DNA of 64,000 nt from Planctomycetota bacterium (GCA_018814045.1 JAHJAR010000276.1:1-64000); one strand, 5' to 3'. Positions 56,088 to 64,000 are shown, counted from the stretch's first letter. Numbers and translations are program-made. The notes: a model not told the origin generated them from the sequence alone.

Positions 56088-57058
56088 GTGCGCAGGGCCG
56101 CGGTGATCGTTTGCAGTGGGTCGTGGCCACGCAGACGCAGGGTGCGGTAGACGCTCATCAGCACGGCCTGCGTTACGGCCCCGCGATTCGAACGATTCGA
56201 TTGGCTGTTCTTCCGCAGGATCACCGCCGGCCGAATCTGCCGCTCCGCGAAATTGTTCTCGAACGCAATCTCCGGGTAATCCAGAAACGTGAAGATGTGG
56301 TCCCCCGTCCGCCGCAGGCGCTTGCACAAACGCCGCACGTCCGCGTCGGCAAACACCGCGGCGGGCAACCGACATTCCGCCGCCGCCCGCGCGCCGGGAC
56401 TGCCCGCCGGAAACACGACGCCCTGCGCCTGGACCCCCGCCGCCAGCAAGGCCTCCAGCCGCCGGCCCAGGCGCAGAATTCGACTCTGGTATTTCTCCGG
56501 CGTGAAGTCCGCCCGTTTGCGCAGCCGAATCCCGTCGCGGATCAGCCGCCGTAACGTCTTGGCGAACGTGTGCTACTCGGCGTGGTCGGCATGCGGCCGG
56601 GCGGCGCGTTGTTGGTCGACCTTCTCCAGTTCGCGCAGCAGGTGCACCAGGCAGTACTGCCGGTCGGCCACGTCGAGCGACTCGTACGCGGTCCAGAAGT
56701 CGTGCAGCAGGATGCCGTCGAAGGCCTCGCCGAAGAAACGCTGCAACACTGGACTTCCACGGCAATGGTCGATTAGGTAATAACAGACTTGTCCGTTGGC
56801 ACAACACCACAACCAGCAGGTGCGGCCGTGAAGCCGCCAGCCGGTCTCGTCGGCGTGCAGATAGGCCGACTTCCGGGCCTCTTCGGCGATCTGCTCGTAC
56901 CAGGGTGTGAGAATCTTCGCCAGCCGCTGCCAGGCGGCGATCAGCCCGCCGGCCGAGAGCTTCGTTTGCAGGTGGAATTGCAGGATGTCTACAAGTTGAT
57001 CGATGGTGATTCCCAGCCCGTAGTGACACCAGTTGGTGAAGCCGATCATGATCCTCAA
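56030..57058 (-). pseudogene. IS66 transposase fragment with in-frame TAG
   Basis: The frame from 57058 carries CHYGLGITIDQLVDILQFHL, YLHADETGWRLHG (catalytic Asp region) and LHDFWTAYESLDV up to HADHAE, then TAG at 56573-56575, then continues in frame with HTFAKTLRRLIRDG, FLDYPEIAFENNFAERQIRP (conserved IS66 C-terminal region) to the stop at 56030. A TGG-to-TAG change would explain the stop. The N-terminal half is absent, cut off by integrase-derived sequence near 57060. Inactive on both counts. Confidence 0.82.
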
Positions 57059-57068
57059 CGGTTGGCGC

Positions 57069-57125
57069 GTAGATGGCGTCGCGGTCTCGGATCATGAAGC
57101 GCGGGGCTTCGTCGAACGGGAAGGC
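57069..57125 (-). pseudogene. rve-type integrase fragment
   Basis: Nineteen codons reading AFPFDEAPRFMIRDRDAIY match the strand around the second catalytic Asp of many IS3/rve integrases (AFPxDxAPRxLIRDRDxIY). It joins the IS66 fragment abruptly at about 57065. Confidence 0.6.
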
Positions 57126-57400
57126 TCGGCAACCGGACGTGAGCCTCTCTCGGTGTTCACGTATGTTACAGCCTGCCAACTTGCAGACGGCCTGACGCCG
57201 CCTTGTGTCTCCCAGGCTTCGACCACTTCGTTACCCCCATGGCCGCTGGGATAGCTACGCGGCCGGGACGACCTTTACCGGGACAGGACTTCCACCTGTT
57301 GGAACAAAGGACATTCCACGGCACACCTGGACCAGCATACCAAGCGCGGCGAGTTTCACCCTGCCGGTGACGATCGGACCGTGAGCGAAGCCGTATCCCG
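57126..57400. other. Non-coding stretch at the right edge of the IS scar
   Basis: 275 bases after the stop of the QmoC-like gene. It includes GGGACAGGACTTCCACCTG and neighbouring short inverted words such as GGCCGCTGGG/CTACGCGGCC. It looks like flanking DNA of a mobile element, but I cannot name it. No frame is coding-like. Confidence 0.35.
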
Positions 57401-58588
57401 CTAATCCGCGGCGGCGCGGCAGAACTCGTGGACCAGCAGGGCCAGCGGACGGTAAATCGAGTGTGCGAACTTGGTGAACGGAAGGAGCACGATGACTTCC
57501 ATGGCCACCACTACATGGACCAGGAAAACGACGTATCCCCACGCCGACATGGTCGGCAGGTAGAGGGCCACCTCCAGCACAAACCCGGTCAGCCCGGCTA
57601 TCCAGAGCAGCCACAAGAACAGCCAGTCCGAAAGCAGTGAGTGGGAGGCATACTTGTTCGGCTTTCGGTAGCGCTGGACGAGAGCCAGCGATACACCGTA
57701 CATCATGAGCAACCCGGCCACCGTCCCCAGCAGCCGAGTCGGCCACCAGAGTGGGTCAGGCTGGCCGGGCACCTTGTCGGCCACGAGCATCAGCAGGTAA
57801 TCGAGCCCCGTGGCAACGCCCAAGCCGATGAATCCCCACATGATGGACATGTGGACGAACCAGCGGCCCCGATACCAGGGGAGCTTCGGCTCCTCTTCAC
57901 AGTCACGGTAGCGCTTCTGGGCGGCCAATTCAGCGATCACGTTTCTGACGGCGAAGAAGATCCGCGCGAAGAACCCCACGGTTCTTGCGCCTTCCTCCCG
58001 TTCCGCCGGCTTCGTGCGCGTCACCGCGCTGGTCAGCCGCAGCGTCATGCGCACGATTCCGCCCAGGGCGGCGAGACCGGCCACGACAAACAGGATCAGC
58101 CCTGTGTCGTGGATCAGCTCGAACGAGAGGAAACCCTTGGTCTCGTCCATGGCGAACAGGTGCGGGGCGCCTTCCAGCAACGGACCGTGCCCCATGAGCA
58201 GTAGCACAGCAAAGAAAGTACTCAGGACCACCATGAAGAGGGTTGTGAAGAGCTTTGAGGTGTACAGCATGTAGGAAATGCCGGTCGGCTCGTAAGAGGC
58301 AATTGCATAGCGTCGTGCCGCGGCCATGAACTCGCCCGGCTCGGCCTGCCGTGGGCAGGTATCGGAGCACTCGCCGCAGTAATAGCATAGCCACAGCTCT
58401 TTGTGGGCCAACAGGTGGTCGCGCTCGCCGATCTGGGCGTAGCGGATCATCTTTCTGGGGAAACTATCGTTGCCTGTGGAGAGTGGGCAGACCGCCGTGC
58501 AGTTTCCGCAATTGAAGCAAGCGTTGACGTCGAAGGCGCCGAAACGCCTCAGTTCGGGAAGGAACGTGGGATCGACAGCAATACTCAT
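57401..58588 (-). CDS. QmoC-like heterodisulfide-reductase membrane subunit (HdrC + cytochrome b-like)
   Basis: 395 residues. The N-terminal 100 residues hold two [4Fe-4S] sites of the HdrC type (CFNCGNCTAVCPLS and CYYCGECSDTCPRQ). The rest has about six membrane helices (~112-135, 155-180, 240-265, 285-305, 325-345, 350-372) like the NarI/HdrE cytochrome b of QmoC. It should exchange electrons between the quinone pool and the soluble HdrA/MvhD proteins encoded upstream. ATG 58588 overlaps the preceding gene by 4 bases. Last gene of the operon. Confidence 0.9.
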   Translation of the reverse strand: MSIAVDPTFLPELRRFGAFDVNACFNCGNCTAVCPLSTGNDSFPRKMIRYAQIGERDHLLAHKELWLCYYCGECSDTCPRQAEPGEFMAAARRYAIASYEPTGISYMLYTSKLFTTLFMVVLSTFFAVLLLMGHGPLLEGAPHLFAMDETKGFLSFELIHDTGLILFVVAGLAALGGIVRMTLRLTSAVTRTKPAEREEGARTVGFFARIFFAVRNVIAELAAQKRYRDCEEEPKLPWYRGRWFVHMSIMWGFIGLGVATGLDYLLMLVADKVPGQPDPLWWPTRLLGTVAGLLMMYGVSLALVQRYRKPNKYASHSLLSDWLFLWLLWIAGLTGFVLEVALYLPTMSAWGYVVFLVHVVVAMEVIVLLPFTKFAHSIYRPLALLVHEFCRAAAD

Positions 58589-58902
58589 TCTCTCCGCTCC
58601 TCTTCGGGCTTCAGAGCATACTCGTAGTAGCCGTCGCGCTCTTCGCCTTCGATGATCTGCCCGTATTTCCTCATGCCCATGAGGTACCAGAACACTTCGT
58701 GGGTCGGCAGTTCGGTGATTCTGGCGATCTCTGGAACAGTCTTGGGACTATCCTTGAGCGTCGCCCTGAGGAGCTTGTGTGTTTGTGCTTGCCGGCGGCT
58801 GCGCTCCACGAGTTCCTTCGGTATGCCGCCACGACGCTCACGGAGAATCTGGATCGGCTTCATCTCGCGCGGTTTCTCCACACTGGCCTGCTCTGCGCAC
58901 AT
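58585..58902 (-). CDS. Small winged-helix-like protein in the Hdr operon
   Basis: 105 residues from ATG 58902 (GAGG 6 bases upstream). The C-terminal part (LLRATLKDSPKTVPEIARIT, PTHEVFWYLMGMRKYGQIIE) has the pattern of a winged helix-turn-helix that compares to those found beside Hdr-type clusters. No metal-binding Cys. It may regulate the operon or help assemble the complex. The reverse frame is open up to 58932 but that start (TTG) has no site. Stop overlaps the QmoC-like start. Confidence 0.7.
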   Translation of the reverse strand: MCAEQASVEKPREMKPIQILRERRGGIPKELVERSRRQAQTHKLLRATLKDSPKTVPEIARITELPTHEVFWYLMGMRKYGQIIEGEERDGYYEYALKPEEERRE

Positions 58903-58915
58903 GGTGACCCTCGGC

Positions 58916-60976
58916 TCAAGCGTAATCGGCAACCAGGGCGTCCGTCATCGCCTCGAACTGGTCCAGGCGCCATCCCGCAACCTGGATAGCTCCCTCGGGG
59001 CATACGGCGGCACACATGCCGCATCCACCGCAGAGAGCCGCATTTACCACGGCGAATCTTTTCGTTTCCCCGCGCACCTCCTCTTCAACGAGGGAAACCG
59101 CGGTCATGTACTTGCATTCTTCAAGACACTTGCCGTCGGCAACGCACAATTGGGGATCTACCTCGGCGACGAACGGGTCTAGTTCGATGTATCCCTTGCC
59201 GAGCAACGCCGCGGCTTTCACCGCCGCCGCTGAAGCCGCGGCACAGCTTTCGGTAATGTCCATCGGGGCCTGGCAAGCGCCGGCGATGAACACGCCGTTG
59301 ACGGCCAACTCCACCGGCCTCAGCTTGGGATGGACCTCCTGCAGAAACCGGTCGGCGCTCCTCGGCAGCTTGAGCATCTTGACCAGGTCGCTGATATCGC
59401 GGGGCACCATGCCAGTGGCGAGCACGACTAGGTCGGCGGGAACCTCAAGCTCTTCACCGAAGGTCAGCGTGTCCTTGACACGGACAACCAGCGGGCAGCC
59501 GTTCGGCCGGTTCGCCGCGGTGACCACGGGTGGCGTCTCAGGCAGGTAGCGGAAGAACAGGACCCCACGCTTTGAGGCGTTTTCGTAGTAGTCTTCGTGT
59601 CCCCGCCCATAGGTGCGGATGTCCTGATAGAAGTCAAAGACACTGATCTCGGGGAATCGCTCACGGATCTCGTTGGCCGCGTGAAGAGCCGCCGTGCAGC
59701 AAACCCGCGAGCAGTAATCGTTGATCCGTCCATCCGGCCCGGGTTCGTGGAGCCCTTCCACCTGCCGGCTGCCGACGCAGTGAATCAGGCACACGTTCTT
59801 GACGGAGCGGCCGTTGTGTTCCAACCGGCCACCGGTCGGGCCCTCCTTGTCTGCCAAGCGGATGAGCTGGGCGAGCGTGATGACCTCCGCGTGCTCACCG
59901 TAACCATGCTCACCCTGCCGGGGCTCATAGAGGTCGAAACCCGTCGCCAGCACGATCGCGCCGACGTCCAGATCGAGCTGTTCCGGCTGAGCATCGAGGG
60001 TGATGCCCTCGCCGCCGAGCACCTCGACGCACTTTCCGCAGCGGGTGCAGGTTCCCCAGTCGATAGCCGGCATGTCGGGGTAGCAACCCGCGTACGGCAG
60101 ATGAATCGCCTTGCGGCGGACCAGGCGGTGCTCGAACTCGCTTTGCGTCGTTTCCGGGCAGGCCTCCATCACTGCGCGGACCTGATCCGGGCTGAGCTTC
60201 TTCGTCACGCCGGGGGGATCCAGCCGCACGCTGAGATGAAAGTTGCCGACATAGCCCGACGCAGCGGTCACCTCGGCGCCGGTGTAGACATCGATATTCG
60301 GGTCGACGCTTACCTCCTCCAGGAGCTGACGCAAGAGCTCGCGAGCCCCATCTTCAGTTGGGTAAACCCGGTCTAGTTGGGTCATGCGCCCACCCAGGAA
60401 GGCCGAGCGCTCGAGCAGGGTAACCGCCAGCCCATTGCGCGACAGATCTCGGGCTGAACGCAGGCCGCTGACACCGCCCCCGATTACCGCCACATGCTGC
60501 TTTGCCTCCACGTGCATGGGCTCCAGGGGCTCCAGCAACCTGGCCTTGGCCACTGCCGCAGCAACTAGGCGGATTGCCTTGTCCGTGGCGCCCTTCGGAT
60601 CCGACTTGCTGCACCAGCTCACCTGCTCACGGATGTTGGCGTGCTCGTACAGATAGGAGTTCAACCGCGCGCGAGCCAGAGTTCGACGGAACGTATGTTC
60701 GTGCAGGCTCGGCGAGCACGCGGCGACGACCACCCGGTCGAGCTTCTCGTCATGAATGTCTCGGGCGATCAGCGCCTGGCCAGGATCCGAGCACATGAAC
60801 GTGTTGTCGCGAGCGACAACCACGTTCGGAAATCTGGCCGCCGCCTCAACTACCTTCTGCACCGTAACCACGTCCGAGATATTGCCACCACAATGGCAGA
60901 TGTAGACGCCGATGCGCGGCGCCTGCCCGTCGGGTTGTGGCTTGTTCTTCGTGTTTCCGATCTGTCCGTCTGTCAT
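58916..60976 (-). CDS. hdrA: HdrA-like flavoprotein, long form
   Basis: 686 residues from ATG 60976. The N-terminal IGVYICHCGGNISD and the VVVAACSPSLHEHTF region are typical of HdrA. The FAD site reads VAVIGGGVSGLRSARDLSRNG (~145-165). A ferredoxin-like segment CTRCGKCVEVLGGEG (~300) and a C-terminal ferredoxin (CVADGKCLEECKYM; CGGCGMCAAVCPEGAI) carry the clusters. It should take part in flavin-based electron transfer or bifurcation. The ATGA overlap with the upstream QmoA-like gene shows tight coupling. Confidence 0.92.
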   Translation of the reverse strand: MTDGQIGNTKNKPQPDGQAPRIGVYICHCGGNISDVVTVQKVVEAAARFPNVVVARDNTFMCSDPGQALIARDIHDEKLDRVVVAACSPSLHEHTFRRTLARARLNSYLYEHANIREQVSWCSKSDPKGATDKAIRLVAAAVAKARLLEPLEPMHVEAKQHVAVIGGGVSGLRSARDLSRNGLAVTLLERSAFLGGRMTQLDRVYPTEDGARELLRQLLEEVSVDPNIDVYTGAEVTAASGYVGNFHLSVRLDPPGVTKKLSPDQVRAVMEACPETTQSEFEHRLVRRKAIHLPYAGCYPDMPAIDWGTCTRCGKCVEVLGGEGITLDAQPEQLDLDVGAIVLATGFDLYEPRQGEHGYGEHAEVITLAQLIRLADKEGPTGGRLEHNGRSVKNVCLIHCVGSRQVEGLHEPGPDGRINDYCSRVCCTAALHAANEIRERFPEISVFDFYQDIRTYGRGHEDYYENASKRGVLFFRYLPETPPVVTAANRPNGCPLVVRVKDTLTFGEELEVPADLVVLATGMVPRDISDLVKMLKLPRSADRFLQEVHPKLRPVELAVNGVFIAGACQAPMDITESCAAASAAAVKAAALLGKGYIELDPFVAEVDPQLCVADGKCLEECKYMTAVSLVEEEVRGETKRFAVVNAALCGGCGMCAAVCPEGAIQVAGWRLDQFEAMTDALVADYA

Positions 60977-62343
60977 CGGGTAGCCACTCCACCTGGCCCG
61001 GCCGCGATGGCGACACAGGCTTGCGAATCCGCGGTTCCGCCTGTCTTGCGACCTCCCCAGCCGCTTTGTCGCAGATAGACTGAAGCCTCCACGGCCGCCG
61101 CCCCGGCTTCCACGATCGAGTCCGGGATGTCCTTTGGGCCCGCCGCTGTCCCGGCGACGAACACGCCTTCCTGCTCGGTGCGGCAAGGAGCCAGCTTGGG
61201 CTGCGGGCAGTGGACGAACCCGTCTTCGGCGGCGCGCACGGGCACGATTCCATCACGCTTATCCGCCGGCAACATACCCAGTGATAGCACAACCATATCG
61301 TGCCGGCGTTCGTCCACGCGGCCGTCTTCGTCCATCACCTCGATGCGCACAATGGGGTTCTGCTCCTGGTCCTCGGTGATCTTGGCGACCTTGGCTTTGA
61401 CGAACTCGATCCCCATGGCTTTGGCGTTTTGATAGAACTGCTCGAATCCCTTCCCGAACGCGCGAATGTCCATGTAGTAGATGGTGATATCCACCAGCGG
61501 GAGTGTGCCGGCCAGGAGCATGGCCTGCTTGATTGCATACATGCAGCACACACGCGAGCAATACGGAACTCCGAGGCTCTGATCGCGTGATCCGGCGCAC
61601 TGGACGTAGGCGACCGAATCCGGCACTTTTCCGTCGGAAGGGCGCAGCACCCGCCCGTAGGGGCCGTGTGGTGCCAACAGCCGCTCGACTTGCAGCGCGT
61701 CCAGCACGTTGCGCAGGCGGCCCCGTCCGTACTGTGCTTTCGCGTCGATCGGCGTCAACTGGAAGCCGGTGGCCAGTATGATGGCCCCCGCTTCCACGGT
61801 GATCCGTTCGGGTTCCTGAAGGAAGTTCACCGCCTTGGTGGGGCAGACCTTCTCGCAACGGCCACAAAAGATGCAGTTGTCGACGTCAAGCAATGCTACC
61901 TGCGGAATCGCGTTCGAGAACGGCACGTAGATTGCTTTGCGCATGCCCAGGTTGCCTTCGAACTCGTGGGGCAGCTCCACAGTGCATGCGTACTCACACA
62001 AGCGGCAGCCGGTGCAGGCATCCTCCTTGACGTAGCGCGGCTTCTTGAGGACCGACGCCGTGAAGCCGCCATCCGAACGCTGGATCTGCTCGACTTCAGC
62101 ATAGGTCATGATCGTTATGTTATCGTGGTGTGCTGTGGCGGCCATACGCGGCGTGCAAATGCAACTGGAGCAGTCCAACGTGGGGAAGACCTTGCTGAGG
62201 GCGATCATCTTCCCGCCGATGCTGGGTTCCGTCTCGACGATCAGGACTGTGAGACCCTGATCGGCCAGATCCAGGGCGGCCTGAAGACCTGCGATCCCGC
62301 CGCCGATCACCAATCCGTCAACCGTAGTCCTTTGATCTTGCAT
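60973..62343 (-). CDS. QmoA/HdrA-like flavoprotein, short form
   Basis: 456 residues from ATG 62343. The FAD motif VIGGGIAGLQAALDLADQG (~11-29) is followed by the QmoA-type cluster KVFPTLDCSSCICTPRMAATA, and two ferredoxin sites: CTGCRLCEYACTVEL and CIFCGRCEKVCPTKA. The C-terminal VFVAGTAAGPKDIPDSIVEAGAAA is the second FAD/NAD site. It lacks the HdrA N-terminal extension seen in the neighbouring gene. Two HdrA-type proteins side by side is the arrangement of QmoA and QmoB. Confidence 0.92.
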   Translation of the reverse strand: MQDQRTTVDGLVIGGGIAGLQAALDLADQGLTVLIVETEPSIGGKMIALSKVFPTLDCSSCICTPRMAATAHHDNITIMTYAEVEQIQRSDGGFTASVLKKPRYVKEDACTGCRLCEYACTVELPHEFEGNLGMRKAIYVPFSNAIPQVALLDVDNCIFCGRCEKVCPTKAVNFLQEPERITVEAGAIILATGFQLTPIDAKAQYGRGRLRNVLDALQVERLLAPHGPYGRVLRPSDGKVPDSVAYVQCAGSRDQSLGVPYCSRVCCMYAIKQAMLLAGTLPLVDITIYYMDIRAFGKGFEQFYQNAKAMGIEFVKAKVAKITEDQEQNPIVRIEVMDEDGRVDERRHDMVVLSLGMLPADKRDGIVPVRAAEDGFVHCPQPKLAPCRTEQEGVFVAGTAAGPKDIPDSIVEAGAAAVEASVYLRQSGWGGRKTGGTADSQACVAIAAGPGGVATR

Positions 62344-62432
62344 TCTCTGAAGCTCTCCTGGTCCGCGCTGTCTTCCCGTCACACGGCCTTGGCGCGGTTG
62401 TCACTGCCTGGCCGCCTTCCCCCCCTTCGACC

Positions 62433-62855
62433 TTACTGGCTACTTGCGACCGCAGCCGCTTCCTCGCCCAAGTACTCACTGAGCTGGTGTACCTCCTTCA
62501 AGAAGGCTTTAGAGCACACGGTGCAGATCGCGCAGAGTCTCAGCCGGTTCGTGTCGAGCCCGCGTTCCTTCATCACGGCATGGACCGCCGCCACGCGCTT
62601 CGCCAAACGGTCGTAGGCCCCCTCGTACGGGCACTCGTGGCCGCAACTCATGATGATGATTCCGGCGATCCCCTTCTCGAAGCAGCGCAGGTAGTAACTC
62701 TCCGGCAGCAGCACGGGGGCGGGTATCCGAATGATGTAGGTGTTCGTCGGATACTCGCCGTGGATCTGCCCCACGTTGTCCGCGCCCGGATAGGCACAGG
62801 CCTCTGTGGCTAAGATGAGAATCTTTGGCCGCTTCCTTTGCTCAGTCGGCTCCAT
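62433..62855 (-). CDS. mvhD: MvhD/HdrD-type iron-sulfur subunit
   Basis: 140 residues. Cys motifs ACAYPGADNVG, IMSCGHECPYEGAY and LCAICTVCSKAF are those of the MvhD/FlpD delta subunit that carries a [2Fe-2S] cluster and links HdrA to a hydrogenase, formate dehydrogenase or other donor. In QmoB this part is fused to HdrA; here it is separate. ATG 62855 is used (ATG 62870 also possible); the start overlaps the upstream methyltransferase gene by 14 bases. 89 bases separate it from the QmoA-like gene. Confidence 0.85.
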   Translation of the reverse strand: MEPTEQRKRPKILILATEACAYPGADNVGQIHGEYPTNTYIIRIPAPVLLPESYYLRCFEKGIAGIIIMSCGHECPYEGAYDRLAKRVAAVHAVMKERGLDTNRLRLCAICTVCSKAFLKEVHQLSEYLGEEAAAVASSQ

Positions 62856-63495
62856 TCTTAGCTTTTCCATTCTCGAAGATTTGCATGTAGAAGTACTCAC
62901 CCACGCTTATGAGCGTCGAGGGGGCAAGGGGGATTCGGCGCTGCAGTTCTCCGGGAGAGAAGCGTAGGTCCAAGGGCGGTCCGAAGGGTGTGCTTCGTTT
63001 TTCCATTTCCACAATGGCCAGTTTCGCATCAGGCTTCAGGATTCGGGCAATCTCGTTCTGAAAGCCAGAGATGTGATTAGGGGACCACCCATGGAATACG
63101 GTTGAGAGGTAGACAAGATCTACCGATGAATCCTCGATTCGTGTTGTGGCGGTTATATCACCTACCATCACATGAATATTGGTTCCTTCCGTCTCATTCC
63201 CAAGCACGGCCATTGCCGCTTCATCCAGGTCGAGAGCATACACTCTCCCGGTGTTGTTCAACGCCTTCGAAAAAGCCTTGGACATGTAGCCATTCCCGCA
63301 ACCCACATCTGCGATTGTCTGCTCAGGCAGAAGATCGAGCGCGTTCAGTATCACGGTCGTGTCAAGAAGGCTCTCGGATGATCTGCCTCTGTGATGGTGT
63401 TCCTTCGTTACGGCTCTTTCGTGTGCTGCTATTTCAGCGCAGCCTGATTCCCCGGCGGCTTCCGTGTTCAGCGCGCGATCTCCCACGTCATTCAT
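62842..63495 (-). CDS. Class I SAM-dependent methyltransferase
   Basis: 217 residues. Motif I ADVGCGNGYMSKAF, the acidic loop VYALDLDE, VMVGDITATT and the post-motif VDLVYLSTVFHGW mark a Rossmann-fold methyltransferase. Codon choice is less GC-rich than its neighbours, hinting at separate origin. It lies between tusA and mvhD in the same direction. Its substrate is unknown; a methylated thiol, a modified residue of the complex or a cofactor are possible. Confidence 0.87.
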   Translation of the reverse strand: MNDVGDRALNTEAAGESGCAEIAAHERAVTKEHHHRGRSSESLLDTTVILNALDLLPEQTIADVGCGNGYMSKAFSKALNNTGRVYALDLDEAAMAVLGNETEGTNIHVMVGDITATTRIEDSSVDLVYLSTVFHGWSPNHISGFQNEIARILKPDAKLAIVEMEKRSTPFGPPLDLRFSPGELQRRIPLAPSTLISVGEYFYMQIFENGKAKNGAD

Positions 63496-63652
63496 CACGC
63501 TGGATACTTCCGATCGGCCTGTTTCCAGGCTCCGATTCTACCGGGCCGCTTCGGCTCGCAACTCGACATCTGCAGTCCTGGGGCTCCCAGCCCACCGGGA
63601 GCTCATCCAAAGGCCTTGGCTTCGAGGTTGGCGGAAGTCAGTATGCGACAAT

Positions 63653-63907
63653 CTACTTTCGGCGGGTTATGAACAACCGGTCATACCCCTCCCCCGGCAA
63701 CGCTCCCAGGAACTCGTGGCCGATCTTGGCCGCCCACTTGGGCAGATCGTTCTTGGTCGAGGCGTCACCGGATAACACCTCGATGGTTTGGCCGACCGAG
63801 ACCGTGCCGATGGATTTCTTCGCCTCCAGGAGCGGACCGGGGCAAGCCATGCCGCGGGCGTCAACGATCTTGGTGACTTCCAGCTTCTCCAGGTCGATTT
63901 CGGCCAT
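63653..63907 (-). CDS. tusA: TusA-family sulfur carrier protein
   Basis: 84 residues from ATG 63907 (AAAGGA upstream). The CPGP motif in VDARGMACPGPLLEAKKSI carries the persulfide-accepting Cys, and IEVLSGDASTKNDLPKWA matches the rest of the fold. Members relay sulfane sulfur to partner proteins. Placed at the head of the visible Hdr operon and followed upstream by a DsrE-like end, it suggests sulfur transfer to or from the Hdr-type complex, which is inference. Confidence 0.9.
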   Translation of the reverse strand: MAEIDLEKLEVTKIVDARGMACPGPLLEAKKSIGTVSVGQTIEVLSGDASTKNDLPKWAAKIGHEFLGALPGEGYDRLFITRRK

Positions 63908-63957
63908 GATTGTCCTTTCTTCTCGGTTTCGCAGCTCACGCCACACCAGGCCGCTGG

Positions 63958-64000
63958 CTAGAACGTCAGCACGACGTCGGCCTCCTCGGCGCCGATCACG
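63958..64000 (-). CDS. C-terminal end of a DsrE-family-like protein, partial
   Basis: Only the last 13 residues (VIGAEEADVVLTF) are visible before TAG 63958-63960. The ending (EADVVLTF) is typical of DsrE/DsrF-like sulfur-transfer proteins that accompany TusA. Assignment is tentative because so little is seen. The gene continues past the right edge. Confidence 0.4.
   Translation of the reverse strand, partial: VIGAEEADVVLTF

Larger units (their letters stand above)
55022..57125. mobile_element. Composite insertion-sequence scar (IS21 + IS66 + integrase fragments)
   Basis: From left to right: an IS21 istA tail, a 51-residue istB start, an IS66 tnpA and truncated tnpB on the forward strand, an IS66 transposase fragment on the reverse strand, and a fragment of an rve integrase. 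No piece forms a complete element, no terminal inverted repeats or target duplications were confirmed by eye, and the transposase points against tnpA/tnpB. Nested insertions followed by rearrangement explain it best. It separates the sigma/kinase pair from the Hdr operon. Confidence 0.8.

Noticed and set aside
25288-56575. Stop-codon reassignment as explanation for the three in-frame stops
   Set aside because: The two TAG sites would need different amino acids (Glu and Trp), and most genes in the window end normally at TGA and TAG.
55539-57179. Reverse-strand frame of 546 codons spanning the IS scar
   Set aside because: It joins an integrase fragment to out-of-frame IS66 sequence; only the first ~20 codons around 57069-57125 match a protein family.
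1-64000. tRNA and rRNA genes
   Set aside because: I looked for the T-loop GTTCRAxTC with a matching acceptor stem and for rRNA core words and found none that folded properly.

Overview
The window is high-GC bacterial DNA that most likely comes from a planctomycete, probably of the Phycisphaerae type. The signs are tandem pseudopilin genes with prepilin-type N-termini, secreted proteins ending in dockerin repeats (GDLNCDG...FDI), very large Ser/Thr kinases with TPR tails placed next to ECF-type sigma factors, and many lipoproteins. No plasmid or phage backbone is visible. I found no rRNA, tRNA or CRISPR array.

Layout. 1-1.3 kb: an ECF sigma factor overlapping a kinase that runs off the left edge. 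1.6-6.4 kb: a large repeat lipoprotein, an amidohydrolase-like protein and a small lipoprotein. 6.6-10.1 kb: three tandem, nearly identical pseudopilins, each with its own ribosome binding site and with terminator-like hairpins. 10.2-14.3 kb: a reverse-strand block with manA, a ComEA-like helix-hairpin-helix protein and a GH10-like protein joined by 4-base overlaps, then a PKD-like lipoprotein. 14.7-18.1 kb: a zinc-ribbon protein, a fumarylacetoacetase-family enzyme, rho and a YfcE-type phosphodiesterase. 18.1-19.2 kb: a gene-free stretch rich in repeats. 19.2-25.8 kb (reverse): a giant beta-helix/dockerin protein, a PAS histidine kinase, a lipoprotein and ispD with an internal stop. 26-30.3 kb: a FlgI-domain lipoprotein, an RsuA/RluB pseudouridine synthase, a homocysteine S-methyltransferase-type enzyme and a 22-residue microprotein. 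30.7-37 kb: central metabolism (gap, pgk, rpe, a degenerate histidine phosphatase, accD, a LAB_N protein), then a reverse-strand dual-specificity phosphatase and pyrH with an internal stop. 37.1-39 kb: a corrinoid protein and a UroD-type methyltransferase. 39.2-46.7 kb: an ECF sigma factor, a BlaI repressor with a visible operator, an M56 peptidase with EF-hands, and a kinase/TPR protein. 47.6-50.7 kb: two paralogous seven-repeat (propeller-like) dockerin proteins. 50.8-55 kb: an FmdB zinc ribbon, two membrane proteins and a second sigma/kinase pair. 55-57.1 kb: a scar of IS21, IS66 and integrase fragments. 57.4-64 kb: a reverse-strand operon of heterodisulfide-reductase/Qmo-like electron-transfer proteins with TusA, a SAM methyltransferase and a DsrE-like end at the right edge.

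The genes suggest a cell that uses glycolysis, the MEP isoprenoid route and type II fatty acid synthesis, secretes dockerin-tagged repeat proteins, relies on Ser/Thr kinase signalling, and has an Hdr/Qmo-type membrane redox complex linked to sulfur-carrier proteins. Three otherwise intact reading frames (ispD, pyrH and an IS66 transposase) carry single in-frame stop codons, which is the strongest sequence-level oddity. Several enzymes keep a family fold but lack its catalytic residues.
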